DNA from: Bradyrhizobium iriomotense
GTDB taxonomy: Bacteria; Pseudomonadota; Alphaproteobacteria; Rhizobiales; Xanthobacteraceae
Length of the DNA stretch: 64,000 bases
Direction: 5' to 3'
Assembly: GCF_030160715.1 (NCBI RefSeq)
Contig: NZ_BSOW01000033.1
Span: forward strand, 33,585 to 97,584
The notes under the pieces were generated by a model that saw only the letters and a list, made by a program, of their open reading frames with translations, searched no databases and was not told the origin of the DNA. The position numbers were made by a program, and so were the translations under genes. Within the stretch, counting starts at the first letter, position 1. Each line of letters opens with the position of its first letter. Below, piece after piece: positions 16,868 through 26,192 of the stretch.

Positions 16868-17776
16868 TTATCTACGCAAGCTCTGAATGAGGATCTTGCT
16901 GTTGAGTTGTTGCAGCACTTGATCGAGCTTCAGTTTCGTCGCGAAACCGATCCGCGCCTCTACTCCGGCCGGGCGCCGCTCGATCCGATCAGGCGTTACT
17001 TGAACCGGTATAAATTCCTTTATGTTCTTCGATCGAGCTTCGTCCGCTGTAAATTTTCCGAACTCAGGATTCGGACGCATCTCGGTCTTTCCTTTGATTA
17101 GAACCTCTGTGAACCGCTTCCGGAAGTCCGCAGGGTCCATTTGCACCATTGCAATGTCGACCGAGTTTGTCGACTTGGAGTCTAGGCCGAAGGTGACTTT
17201 CGTATTGGTTGCATTCGCCAGAATGAAATTGGGCGTAACGCCCGCGGTCAGCGTCACCAGGAACTCCATGGTGTAGCCGATCGACTTGTCGTTGTTGAAG
17301 CCCGAGTGAAGCGTCGAATTCTGATCCACGAGATATTGGGCCTCGAATACACGAACGATCCAGTCACCCAATCCCAATTGACCTTCAAGGAGTATGGGGC
17401 TGGCGGGAGGACAGGTGTGTGTGGCTGCCTCGACGAATGCAACATAAACATTGAGTAGAGCCGTACGTTTCGCGTTGAGCGATGCACCGAGACTCACATC
17501 GAGAGGGCTCACGCTGCCAAAGGGTCCGGTCAACGACGTGGACGGCGTCACTCCTCCCGTGGAGTCGACAGCAAGCGTCAGCGTGAGACCCGCCGCCCAG
17601 GTACTTAGATCCGGAAACCGTCGATCATCCTTCAATTTGAGAAATGCCGCACCGATCTCGCATTTGACGCGTTCCTCGACGGCCGCGAGGGATACGTGGT
17701 CGATCGACTCCGTCGGCATCGTGGCGCACGACGTTAGCAAGGCGCAACACGACGCCAGCAAAACCTGCTTCAACAT
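16868..17776 (-). CDS. unknown lipoprotein
   Basis: From ATG 17776 it encodes MLKQVLLASCCALLTSCATM, a lipoprotein signal with lipobox LLTSC, so Cys17 is the likely lipidated residue. The 302-residue protein is probably anchored in a membrane facing the periplasm. The mature part is beta-rich, with serine/threonine-rich strands and no catalytic motif that I recognise. It is divergent from the protease arm starting at 18007 and may share its control region. Confidence 0.7.
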   Translation of the reverse strand: MLKQVLLASCCALLTSCATMPTESIDHVSLAAVEERVKCEIGAAFLKLKDDRRFPDLSTWAAGLTLTLAVDSTGGVTPSTSLTGPFGSVSPLDVSLGASLNAKRTALLNVYVAFVEAATHTCPPASPILLEGQLGLGDWIVRVFEAQYLVDQNSTLHSGFNNDKSIGYTMEFLVTLTAGVTPNFILANATNTKVTFGLDSKSTNSVDIAMVQMDPADFRKRFTEVLIKGKTEMRPNPEFGKFTADEARSKNIKEFIPVQVTPDRIERRPAGVEARIGFATKLKLDQVLQQLNSKILIQSLRR

Positions 17777-18006
17777 ATGAAAGAGCCCCCAAAGCAAATA
17801 AGGTGGCACAACCCCAGCGAGAGAGCAAGCTCGACGACATTTTGGGTCAGCGTCATTGCCGCAACGCGATATCCGCTGTTGCGATTCTCCGTCATACGAC
17901 CTTGACGTGTCTCCGCGCGCGATCTAGCCTATCGCCTTAATCGCCATTTTTGAACACAACGACATTTTGAACGGCTGAGACAACGTCAGCCGTAGAGGGT
18001 ATTGCT

Positions 18007-18879
18007 ATGCGCAGATTGTTTTCGGGAAGTGCTTTGGCTTTGACGACGGTTCTGGTGTGCTCGGCGGCATTCGCCGATGCAGAAAGCCCTACCGAATTGA
18101 CTCGCCGACTTCTGCAGGAGGCGGTCGCCGAACCATCCAATTCGGCGAAAGTGGAAAGCCTTCTAAAGGTCCTGGTTGAGACGCCCGCGGGTTCCGGGCG
18201 CTACGTAGTCGAGGGTGATATCTCGATCGCCCGCGAGGAGATAGTCGATTACCTAAAATCGCTCAAAAATCCCGATATCGCCAGTTCGAGATCTGATGAG
18301 CTCATCGTCAATCTGGTCGGTGGCAAATTTGACTATTGGAAGAACCCGGAGCAACGAAAGTTGACGTTCGGTTTCGATGAGAAGTCTTTCCCGACCGCTG
18401 ACAACGTCCAGTTTACGCGCGCGAAATTCCGCGCTGCTGCGGATGATTGGATCGCGGCGTGCCCCGAGTGCGGGATCACTTTCACCGAAGTTGCCGAGAA
18501 CCCGTTCTTCAAGATCAAGTATGAGCCGACTTCGGACGGGACGATTGCCATGTCGTTCTTTCCTAGCTCACCTCCTTCAGACAGGTTTCTTTACGTTTAC
18601 AAGCCGTTCCTCGCGCAGGATCTGCAATTCGACCCGGTCGGTGTTCTGAGGCACGAAATCGGTCATATCCTGGGATATAGGCACGAGCACATTGCTAACA
18701 TTCCAGGCTGTGCGACCGAAGGTACGAGCTGGAAGCCGATCACACCGTACACGGCTAACTCGGTCATGCACTATTTCTGTGGAGGCAAAGGAAGCCTCGA
18801 TCTCGCGTTACGGGATGCAGACAAACGCGGACATCGATGTCTCTATCAGACGGGGAAGGCCTGCCCGGTTAGCAATTAG
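18007..18879 (+). CDS. secreted matrixin-like zinc metalloprotease
   Basis: 290 residues with a signal peptide (MRRLFSGSALALTTVLVCSA, cleavage near AFA-D). The zincin motif HEIGHILGYRHEH starts at residue 216, so His216, His220 and probably His226 bind zinc and Glu217 is catalytic. NSVMHYFCGG supplies the Met-turn of metzincins. The layout (short propeptide of about 100 residues, then a catalytic domain) fits the matrixin (M10) group. SD gaggg precedes the ATG. It begins the plus-strand exported-hydrolase arm, 23 bases before the subtilisin-like gene. Confidence 0.87.
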   Translation: MRRLFSGSALALTTVLVCSAAFADAESPTELTRRLLQEAVAEPSNSAKVESLLKVLVETPAGSGRYVVEGDISIAREEIVDYLKSLKNPDIASSRSDELIVNLVGGKFDYWKNPEQRKLTFGFDEKSFPTADNVQFTRAKFRAAADDWIAACPECGITFTEVAENPFFKIKYEPTSDGTIAMSFFPSSPPSDRFLYVYKPFLAQDLQFDPVGVLRHEIGHILGYRHEHIANIPGCATEGTSWKPITPYTANSVMHYFCGGKGSLDLALRDADKRGHRCLYQTGKACPVSN

Positions 18880-18902
18880 CGCAAGCGACAAAGGAGCGGT
18901 CG

Positions 18903-20921
18903 ATGCGTGTCGCCGTCGTACTGGCCATGTTGCTACTCGCCTTGGCTATCGAGCCAGCCGCGTGTCAGAGCGACGCGGGAAGCCTGGCAGGGTCGTCGTT
19001 CCAGATCGAATTTCTTGGCAAAGACCCCTCGGCCGATTGGGCCAAGACGGTGTTGACGCTGATGAAGACTGGTGACGTGCCGACGAGTACGTTGACGCTT
19101 GAGAAAGGCCAAGACCCTTGCAACGCAGTATTGCAACGGCTTCAATTCGACAAATATCATCTCGGATGCTCCGACGGAATGAAGGAAGTCATCCAACAGC
19201 TCAACCCCTCCCTCCCCTCTCCCTCGCCCATCGGCCAGGAGGTCCTGTATCCGGATCTCCCGATAACCAAATCCGTGCCGTGGCGCGCCGCCTTCGACAG
19301 CGCGATTCCGGAAGACAACGATCGGCTGGTGAAAGTCCGAGAGCTCTGGAGGAAGCGAAAAACCGGCGAGAAAGCCGCCGGTACCCAGCGCACGCTAGGA
19401 TTCGAGGGCGTCGCAGTGGAATTGAAAGTGCCTACGAGTCCCGAGAACTACAAATGGGTCGAAGGCGTCGAAAAATTCAACAAGGACATCGACCGATTCG
19501 AGACGCGGGCGGTGGCAAAAGAAAGCAACCCGACGACCAATCCGAAATACAGCAACACGCCGATCGACTGGGCCGAAAGCTGTAATGCGCCGCCGATCCC
19601 AGTGACTGCGGCACCTCCCTACATTTCCCTCCTGAACGCGACGGACAACCCGAGTTGCGCGGCAGCTTGCTCGAAACCTGGTAATCCGAGTTGCCCTGAG
19701 ATCGTCCTCGTTGACCAGGCCGTCGATCCTCACCCAGATCTAATCACCGCGTTGCGCAAGCCGAACATTTCGCCTGCGAACAACTGGTGCCCATTCAAAA
19801 AGTACGACGAGACGAAAAACCACGGCACCCATCTCGCCGGAATCATGGTCAGCGCAGGTGCCGCCACCGGCTTTAGAGGACTTGCACCGAATGTTTCCCT
19901 CGACAGCCAGGCGATTGCCGATGCCGCAATAACGAAGCTTTTGGATACGAAGGCGAATTTGGCGGGGATGAAGATCTACGTCTACGCAGGCAAGTTCAAT
20001 AACGACTATTCGATCACGACGTCTGAGACTCGTAGGCATAAGCCGCCGCAGGTCGAGGATATGTTGTCCAGCCAAGGCCTATGGGTGGTCGCGGCCGGGC
20101 AGCAGCCGATGGTCGATATCGGTCGAAAAACGGCGGACTCGCCTATGAACCTGGGTGATCAGAAGAATGTAGTCGTCGTAACCGCATGCGACAATTGTTA
20201 TGCGACAGGAGCGTCGGTTCCGGATTGGGCAAGCTATTCGACGGAAGGGTTGGTCACAGTCGCAGCACCCGGCGGTTCAGGCGCCCGTCAGATCCCCTCA
20301 ACTATCGATGCTAGCAGCCTAGGACTTGCCTACGGGACCTCGCAATCGACAGCTCTAGTCGCTGGTCTACTCGCCGAGATGGCGAGCTGCTACCCGCAAC
20401 GCTACGTGAACGGATCTCTTCTTAAACAGCGGCTCGAGGCGATTGCGAAACCCGCTCCAACGGGGGACATGTCCTCGAAAGTTTCCGCCGGCATCGTGGA
20501 CGCGACGTTTGCGTATCGCGATCCCGATACGCAACTGTTGAAACTCGCCGGCGAGACCGTGAAGAGTGCGAAAAATCTATGGTTCTGCGCCGAGAACATC
20601 CGTCTCAAAGACCTGACAGACGAGGATGCTCTCGAAATCGGACCCATTTCAGTCAAACGGATACGAGCTATCTATCGAGAGATTGCGGGAAATCGGTCCG
20701 GTTGGCGCATCAAGTATCAGTTGAAACAAGGCGAGCCAACTGTCACATCGCCATTGGTCAACTTCGTCACGGACGTTTCCTGGGGCCCCGATAAGCCGCT
20801 ATTCTACGTCGAGGGTTCGACTGACCTTCCGTCACGCCCCATTCAGATCGATGAGGTCGAAGTTCTGCTCCCGGGTCTTGCTGGTGGCAGCATTCCTCCA
20901 GCCTTCCAGGGTTGCCGATGA
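18903..20921 (+). CDS. secreted subtilisin-like (S8) serine protease with non-canonical oxyanion residue
   Basis: 672 residues with a signal peptide (MRVAVVLAMLLLALAIEPAA). A long N-terminal region precedes the catalytic domain. The triad is Asp271 (IVLVDQAVDPHPDL), His307 (NHGTHLAG) and Ser480 (YGTSQSTALVAG). In the oxyanion position, where subtilases have Asn in an AAGN motif, this protein reads VVAAGQQ, so Gln400 replaces Asn. Many Cys residues suggest disulphides. Residues about 560-672 form a C-terminal domain. SD aaggag precedes the ATG. Its TGA overlaps the next ATG. Confidence 0.87.
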   Translation: MRVAVVLAMLLLALAIEPAACQSDAGSLAGSSFQIEFLGKDPSADWAKTVLTLMKTGDVPTSTLTLEKGQDPCNAVLQRLQFDKYHLGCSDGMKEVIQQLNPSLPSPSPIGQEVLYPDLPITKSVPWRAAFDSAIPEDNDRLVKVRELWRKRKTGEKAAGTQRTLGFEGVAVELKVPTSPENYKWVEGVEKFNKDIDRFETRAVAKESNPTTNPKYSNTPIDWAESCNAPPIPVTAAPPYISLLNATDNPSCAAACSKPGNPSCPEIVLVDQAVDPHPDLITALRKPNISPANNWCPFKKYDETKNHGTHLAGIMVSAGAATGFRGLAPNVSLDSQAIADAAITKLLDTKANLAGMKIYVYAGKFNNDYSITTSETRRHKPPQVEDMLSSQGLWVVAAGQQPMVDIGRKTADSPMNLGDQKNVVVVTACDNCYATGASVPDWASYSTEGLVTVAAPGGSGARQIPSTIDASSLGLAYGTSQSTALVAGLLAEMASCYPQRYVNGSLLKQRLEAIAKPAPTGDMSSKVSAGIVDATFAYRDPDTQLLKLAGETVKSAKNLWFCAENIRLKDLTDEDALEIGPISVKRIRAIYREIAGNRSGWRIKYQLKQGEPTVTSPLVNFVTDVSWGPDKPLFYVEGSTDLPSRPIQIDEVEVLLPGLAGGSIPPAFQGCR

Positions 20922-22090
20922 GCTTGGCTCGAGGCATCAGCCCATTACTCGCAGCTGTCTTAGCTGCAATTCAGCCTTCGCTTGCCTCATCACCTTGCGA
21001 AGATGAGCCCAAGATGGCGACGGAATTCGGCGCTAATACGACTTGGGGCAAAAATCTACAACCTTCGGCCCCCTCGACGGCCCTGATGCTCGGAAAGGAT
21101 ATTCGTTGGATTAGAGTTGCCGTGAAGGCAGAGACTTCCGGCCCAAAATGGACCCTGACGATCAGAGACGCCAAGGGACGCCCACTGCAAGCCTTATCGT
21201 CCAGCTTTGTAGCGCAGGATCGACCGTTCTGGACGGATCGCTTGCCGACCAATGAACTCAATTTCTTCCTCGAAAGCACTGATCCGGTCGCCAAGGTAAG
21301 ACTGGCCGAATATGTCGCCATGTCGGCGACGGCTAAACGACCCTATTACTCGATACAGGGTGACAAAGAAGTGTGGGTCGATCTCTTCGAGTCACCACTG
21401 GAAACCGTCGACACATTTCATCGACGAAAAGGTGACGCCGTAGGAATGCTCGTCGCGCATTCCGGCTCGAACTTGAACGGGTTCAAGGTTTGGAGTTGTA
21501 GCGGCTTCTTGATCGCCGGCGCACCGAAGATGCTTTTCGTAACAAACGACCATTGCGGGGGCCCTTGGAGCGCCGAAGATCGGTGGTCGCCCGGAATATG
21601 CGAGACTGCCGTCATCGACTTCTCTTGGGACGGAGACCAGATCAAGCGAGAATTTGGGTGTCGGACCGTGCTTCGCGACCCAGCGAACGACCTCGCCATA
21701 CTCGAACTTACGGGCGCCCAAACGGATGTACCGCCGATGGCACTAGTACTTCGAAACAAGCCGCTTAACGATGAGCCCATATCCATCATTCACCATCCCG
21801 CCTCCCTTTCGAAGCAGATTTCGCTCAACTGCAAAGGTATCACCGCTGCCGCGTCCGCGGTGGGCACCGTAAATCTCCAATCTGATTTTGCGCACCTTTG
21901 CGATACCGAAGGGGGCAGCTCCGGCGCACCGGCACTGGACAACGATGGCCTCGTCGTAGGCGTCCACCATCTGGGATTTCAGAAGGACTCGCATGGCAAA
22001 TGCGACATGTTAAGCAAGGCCGTCAACGTCGCAAAGCTCATTGCGCTTCTCCAATCCAATAAGGCATTGACTGGCTACGAGATCAAATGA
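20918..22090 (+). CDS. secreted trypsin-like (S1) serine protease
   Basis: The start ATG 20918 overlaps the stop of the S8 gene (ATGA), so translation is coupled. The 390-residue protein has a signal peptide (MSLARGISPLLAAVLAAIQP, cleaved near LAS). A 140-residue N-terminal domain resembles pre-peptidase beta domains, and the trypsin fold follows. Numbered from the ATG, the triad is His212 (VTNDHC), Asp258 (DPANDLAIL) and Ser335 (EGGSSGAPAL). It resembles lysyl endopeptidase/V8-type secreted proteases. The exact specificity cannot be deduced. Confidence 0.87.
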   Translation: MSLARGISPLLAAVLAAIQPSLASSPCEDEPKMATEFGANTTWGKNLQPSAPSTALMLGKDIRWIRVAVKAETSGPKWTLTIRDAKGRPLQALSSSFVAQDRPFWTDRLPTNELNFFLESTDPVAKVRLAEYVAMSATAKRPYYSIQGDKEVWVDLFESPLETVDTFHRRKGDAVGMLVAHSGSNLNGFKVWSCSGFLIAGAPKMLFVTNDHCGGPWSAEDRWSPGICETAVIDFSWDGDQIKREFGCRTVLRDPANDLAILELTGAQTDVPPMALVLRNKPLNDEPISIIHHPASLSKQISLNCKGITAAASAVGTVNLQSDFAHLCDTEGGSSGAPALDNDGLVVGVHHLGFQKDSHGKCDMLSKAVNVAKLIALLQSNKALTGYEIK

Positions 22091-22283
22091 CGCGAAGCGC
22101 CGCGACGGTCCACCGATGTTCGCTCAGGAGCGCAGGACCCTTTTGGATCCGTCACGCATTGCTCCATCTGAAGACTCGGCTTCGCTAACTTCGGCCGCTT
22201 AAACGATTCATTGCTGCCCCTTCTGCGACTACTGAAGGCGTAGACTGCCAACAAACTTTCACTTCCTTCCGGGAGGTAAGTTC

Positions 22284-23735
22284 ATGACGAATAATCTGAA
22301 CAACATTTTGCTGCGACTTTCCTCGACTGTGGTTTTTTGCACGATCGTCGGTCACGCCGCGATTGCCGATTGTCCAGCCGATCCGAAGTGGCTACCGCAA
22401 ACGCCGGCGCCGACCTTCGATAGGCCGCCACCGCACCCAGCACCGGATTGCGTTTTCTACAAGCCGGCCTGGCATAACTTCTTGTTCGCTGCCCAACCTG
22501 TGAATGGAAATCCGGCCTTTCTCTCCTACCCGATGATCGGCGATGTATTTGGGCCTGCCATCGCGTCGAAATTCGCGGCAAAGAGGCTGAACCTGTTGGC
22601 TGTGGCGCCCCGCGCGTTAAAAGGGTCGAACAACTTCACTGCTGATGCGATGAGATTCCCGGGACCGAGCACCCCCGGCTCCATAAACGCAGGGGTGCGT
22701 CAAGCGGGATTTGCAGGTCTTCTGATCGATCAGAGCGGCCAACCGATCTTCTACGCCATACATATGAACCAGACGTTCGTCGACTTCGTTCGAGCAAAGA
22801 AGCTGACCACCAAGGCGGAGATCGAGAGCGCCGACCCCAACCTCGAACTTCCAACGGGAGCGGTCGAACTTAAATCTGCCTGGCGCGTCGTTCCGAAGGG
22901 TAGCATTCCGTCGAATTATATCACGGTTACCGAGGCCAGCGTTCCAACGCTAAAGCGTAATGGCCAGCATCTGGAAATCGATGAATCCGCACCGCCTCGG
23001 ACTGAAACTGTCGCGCTACTTGCGCTTCACGTGGTGTTCAGACCCGAAGGACATCCCGAATTCGTCTGGGCGACCTTCGAACATGTGAATGAAAACGGCG
23101 TACGCGATCTGGCACCGGCTGCTGCAGCTCAACCTTCCGTCGACAATGGGCTGCCGGGCGGTGTCGACGGACCGATCAGTACACAGGACTTCACGCTTTA
23201 CAAAAATGGTACCCTCGCGTCGGTGGCGAACCATTTTCTGAAGGACGACGCGATGGTGGCCTCGTTCGATGAGAAATCCCAAACATTTCTCAGCGGCGGG
23301 AAGCCGGTTGAAACGTCTGTCTATCGGTTGTTCGCTGGATCAAAGTCGGTTGGAATGGGTACAGGCGAAGATGGTGACGTCACCGATCTTAACACGTCTA
23401 TGACGTCACTGTTTGCGCAGAGCGCTCCGAATGACCCGCGGCGCAATTATCGGCTCGTGGGTGCGATCTGGATGGATAAACCGCAACTCCTCACGGTGGA
23501 CATGCCTATCGTAAATCCGGCCGACATGGATACAGACGATCCGGCTGCGATCGTCGCCGGCGAAGATGGTCTCTCGAGCATGGCGATGGAGTCCTTCACT
23601 CAGAATAGCTTCGTCAACTGCTTCAGTTGTCACGATACGCAGGCAGTGACGGACAGCAACGCCAACGTCGTATTGAACGCCAAGAAGCTGAACGTCAGCC
23701 ACATCTTCTCGAAGTTCGTCATCGACTCGAAATAG
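22284..23735 (+). CDS. exported protein with C-terminal haem c motif (CxxCH)
   Basis: 483 residues, with a strong SD (gggaggtaa) and an N-terminal signal (LRLSSTVVFCTIVGHAAIAD). No known domain is recognised over most of its length. NCFSCHDTQ near the C-terminus (Cys446, Cys449, His450) is a covalent haem c motif, so the protein is probably a periplasmic redox partner. It is followed 13 bases later by a small cytochrome-like protein and then a tyrosinase, suggesting electron transfer linked to phenol oxidation or to modification of proteins released by the proteases. Confidence 0.7.
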   Translation: MTNNLNNILLRLSSTVVFCTIVGHAAIADCPADPKWLPQTPAPTFDRPPPHPAPDCVFYKPAWHNFLFAAQPVNGNPAFLSYPMIGDVFGPAIASKFAAKRLNLLAVAPRALKGSNNFTADAMRFPGPSTPGSINAGVRQAGFAGLLIDQSGQPIFYAIHMNQTFVDFVRAKKLTTKAEIESADPNLELPTGAVELKSAWRVVPKGSIPSNYITVTEASVPTLKRNGQHLEIDESAPPRTETVALLALHVVFRPEGHPEFVWATFEHVNENGVRDLAPAAAAQPSVDNGLPGGVDGPISTQDFTLYKNGTLASVANHFLKDDAMVASFDEKSQTFLSGGKPVETSVYRLFAGSKSVGMGTGEDGDVTDLNTSMTSLFAQSAPNDPRRNYRLVGAIWMDKPQLLTVDMPIVNPADMDTDDPAAIVAGEDGLSSMAMESFTQNSFVNCFSCHDTQAVTDSNANVVLNAKKLNVSHIFSKFVIDSK

Positions 23736-23748
23736 CAAGGAGACCGAA

Positions 23749-24072
23749 ATGGGTTTCGATCAAGTCAAAGGCATCCTCGATCAAGGGATGACGACATGGG
23801 TCCAAGCCAAAGGCAGGCCGGCTAACTTGCAGGGCCACGGCGCGACGTTCAAATGGGACACCAAGGCCGATCTCCTCGCGGCGTCGGGCCATGGAAAGCG
23901 CCTCATACAACCCGATGTCATTGGCCAAAACGGCGCCGCCGCCAACCTAGTGATCGATCTCAGGACGGGTATAGACAGTCCTCTGCTGCGCATGCCGAAG
24001 GGCGGCCCGTTTATACCGGATGATCCGATCAAGATCATTGAGGACTGGATCACGCAAGGGTGCCCGGACTGA
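23749..24072 (+). CDS. small cytochrome-c-like protein lacking a haem motif
   Basis: 107 residues, with SD aaggag. The C-terminal half, LLRMPKGGPFIPDDPIKIIE and DWITQGCPD, closely follows the end of cytochrome c domains of the PSCyt1 type (RMPxGG...I..WI..GAPD), but there is no CxxCH and no obvious signal peptide. It may be an inactive paralogue or a subunit of the preceding haem protein. It sits between that gene and the tyrosinase, with spacings of 13 and 25 bases. Confidence 0.6.
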   Translation: MGFDQVKGILDQGMTTWVQAKGRPANLQGHGATFKWDTKADLLAASGHGKRLIQPDVIGQNGAAANLVIDLRTGIDSPLLRMPKGGPFIPDDPIKIIEDWITQGCPD

Positions 24073-24097
24073 CGTCCCGACTCGCAGGAGAACCAAA

Positions 24098-25612
24098 ATG
24101 ACGCTCACGCGAAGGGCGATACTGTCGTACGCCGCGCTTATCGGTCTACCTCAGGTCGTCGTTCAGACGGCGGTCGAAGCGCAAACCGGCGCCGTGCGAA
24201 CACGCCAAAACGCCAAAACATTCTCGCAGGACCCTCAGAAGGTGGCCGCCTTGCGTGCCGGTGTCGGCAAGATGAAGGCCAGAACCCAGGCAAATCAGGA
24301 TGATCCCCTCGGATGGTATTACTGGTCGGCGGTTCACGGTACGACCGACGACCCGGGCAGTCTGGGTAAGATCTATAATCAATGCGAGCACACGCGCTTT
24401 AGGCCCAATCCCTTGCGCCCAACAGCCGTGGCTGAACATTTCATCTCCTGGCACCGTCCGTTTCTATTCTTCTTCGAGGCAACACTCAAACGCGCCGCCC
24501 AAGAAGCCGGAGCGACGACCCCGTTCGAGCTACCCTACTGGAATTGGTATGAAGACGACGACGTGCCGAAGATTTTCACTGAAGGCAGTGACGCGACGAA
24601 TCCGTTGTGGCACGCCAGAGTGAACGAAAGCATCAATAGCGGCGCACTATCGCGATCGCCGCTCGACCAGAAGGCCCTCTTGCCGCCTTCGGTGTCCGAC
24701 TGGCGCAAGTGCTTCTCGATCCCGTTTGAGCTGGATCCGCACGGCGCCGTTCATAATCTGATCGGCGGGGACATGGGAAATATCCTGGCTTCGGCGAGAG
24801 ATCCGGTTTTTTGGGTTCATCATGCCAATATCGATAGGCTTTGGACGGTCTGGACGAAGATGGCCGGTCATGCGAATCCGAGCGACACGGCATGGAAGCA
24901 AACGACCTTCACGTACGACCAGGCTGGCGACATGAAGCAGACGGCCGGCGCGGTGGTAGATAGTCAAGGCTCGCTCGGATACCGTTATGATGACGAGACA
25001 CCACTTCCGGCATTTCAACCGGCTGTAGTTGCCGCCGCCACCATCCAAAGCGACGCACCGATGCCTCTGCCTGGTCCCACAGCTAATTCAGCGATGGCTA
25101 CTGTCGCCGCGGCGAAGCCAGTGACACTCGGCACAAGCTCGGTGGCGGTCGACCTGAAGCTACCGCAATCGGCCCAAACGCAGCTCCATAGTCTCACCAC
25201 CGCTGGCGCTCCGCCCGGTCCTGGTGCAATCACCGCAGCGTGGCTCGTCCTCGAAGACGTCGAGATCGGTGCCGACGGCAAGAACGGCGGTTTCAGCTTC
25301 AACATTCTCGCGACGCTGCCGGACGGGCAGCAGGGCACCCGGCAAGTCAAAGTAGGTCAACTCGGCACATTCACTTGGCCTACTGATGACGGGGGCCACG
25401 GCGCCCACGGGGGGCATCTGGCGCCTGTAACGCTAACCATTCCACTGAAGGATGTACTTTCGGAGCTTGGTTTGTCCAATCCTGGAGAGCTCGCCAACGG
25501 CCTACGGGTCGTCTTTCAAGCTCAGCACAAGGAGAATCCGGGCGAACCCCCAAAGCAGTTCGTGAAGGTAGGGTCGATCTCGATCAAGACCTCAACGGCC
25601 CCTCTGCAATGA
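24098..25612 (+). CDS. exported tyrosinase-family (type-3 copper) protein
   Basis: 504 residues from ATG 24098 with SD aggag. MTLTRRAILSYAALIGLP... is a Tat-like signal, typical for cofactor-loaded export. The CuA site includes the histidines of AVHGTTD and EHFISWHRPFLFFFE; the CuB site is in DPHGAVHN and DPVFWVHHANIDRLW. The C-terminal 170 residues form a beta domain like the shielding domain of tyrosinases and polyphenol oxidases. It would hydroxylate or oxidise phenols (tyrosine, catechols) with O2. It closes the plus-strand exported-hydrolase arm. Confidence 0.92.
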   Translation: MTLTRRAILSYAALIGLPQVVVQTAVEAQTGAVRTRQNAKTFSQDPQKVAALRAGVGKMKARTQANQDDPLGWYYWSAVHGTTDDPGSLGKIYNQCEHTRFRPNPLRPTAVAEHFISWHRPFLFFFEATLKRAAQEAGATTPFELPYWNWYEDDDVPKIFTEGSDATNPLWHARVNESINSGALSRSPLDQKALLPPSVSDWRKCFSIPFELDPHGAVHNLIGGDMGNILASARDPVFWVHHANIDRLWTVWTKMAGHANPSDTAWKQTTFTYDQAGDMKQTAGAVVDSQGSLGYRYDDETPLPAFQPAVVAAATIQSDAPMPLPGPTANSAMATVAAAKPVTLGTSSVAVDLKLPQSAQTQLHSLTTAGAPPGPGAITAAWLVLEDVEIGADGKNGGFSFNILATLPDGQQGTRQVKVGQLGTFTWPTDDGGHGAHGGHLAPVTLTIPLKDVLSELGLSNPGELANGLRVVFQAQHKENPGEPPKQFVKVGSISIKTSTAPLQ

Positions 25613-25952
25613 AGACTGTCGTTCCCAATGTCGGCCGGTTGACGGCGCTCCCTCCGGAGTCGCGGGAGCACGCGGCGGCGGTGGTGAGCCGCGAGGAAAG
25701 TGTGTTTGTAGGCTGTCTGCTCGACCATTCGCTGGGTAACAGATCTGGTCAAACGCTCGACGCTTGCGTTCCAAGAAATCGCCGAAACGCGAAACGTCGG
25801 CCCGGCCGACGTTAGATTTAAGCTTTGCGCTGGCGAACAGCCATCAGCCCAATAGTATACCAACTGCTTCAAAAACACCGATTTGCGGGAGCCGTCACGA
25901 ACTGCGGCGCCTGGCTGAGCGCTAAACGTTGAACTATGCCCTATGCTAGAAG

Positions 25953-25971
25953 TCCGACAAGTTCTGTCGGA
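25953..25971. promoter_or_regulatory. inverted repeat tccgaca-N5-tgtcgga upstream of the aminomutase gene
   Basis: A perfect 7-base inverted repeat (25953-25959 and 25965-25971) with a third half-site, tgtcggc, at 25974-25980, about 220 bases upstream of the kamA-like start. It looks like a dimeric regulator site. The rest of 25613-26192 shows no gene I can support. Confidence 0.4.
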
Positions 25972-26192
25972 TGTGTCGGCTTCGCGACCACCGTTGCCGA
26001 TTCACTCCTGAGCGTATTCCGACGAAATCGCTTGTTTTCGTCGATCCGCTAATTGGCACAAAGTTTGAGTCTGACGGATCGTGCGAGACGAGAGCGGAGT
26101 GCCGGCACATCAATCGCGGGAAGAATTAGCTAGTCCTTGCCACCTTGCCCATCAACCCACTGAGAACATACCACTCGAGCCGGAGACTTCGT

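Noticed and set aside
26054..26070. tggcacaaagtttga as a sigma-54 promoter for the aminomutase
   Set aside because: The -24 half is good but the -12 element lacks the GC at the required distance.
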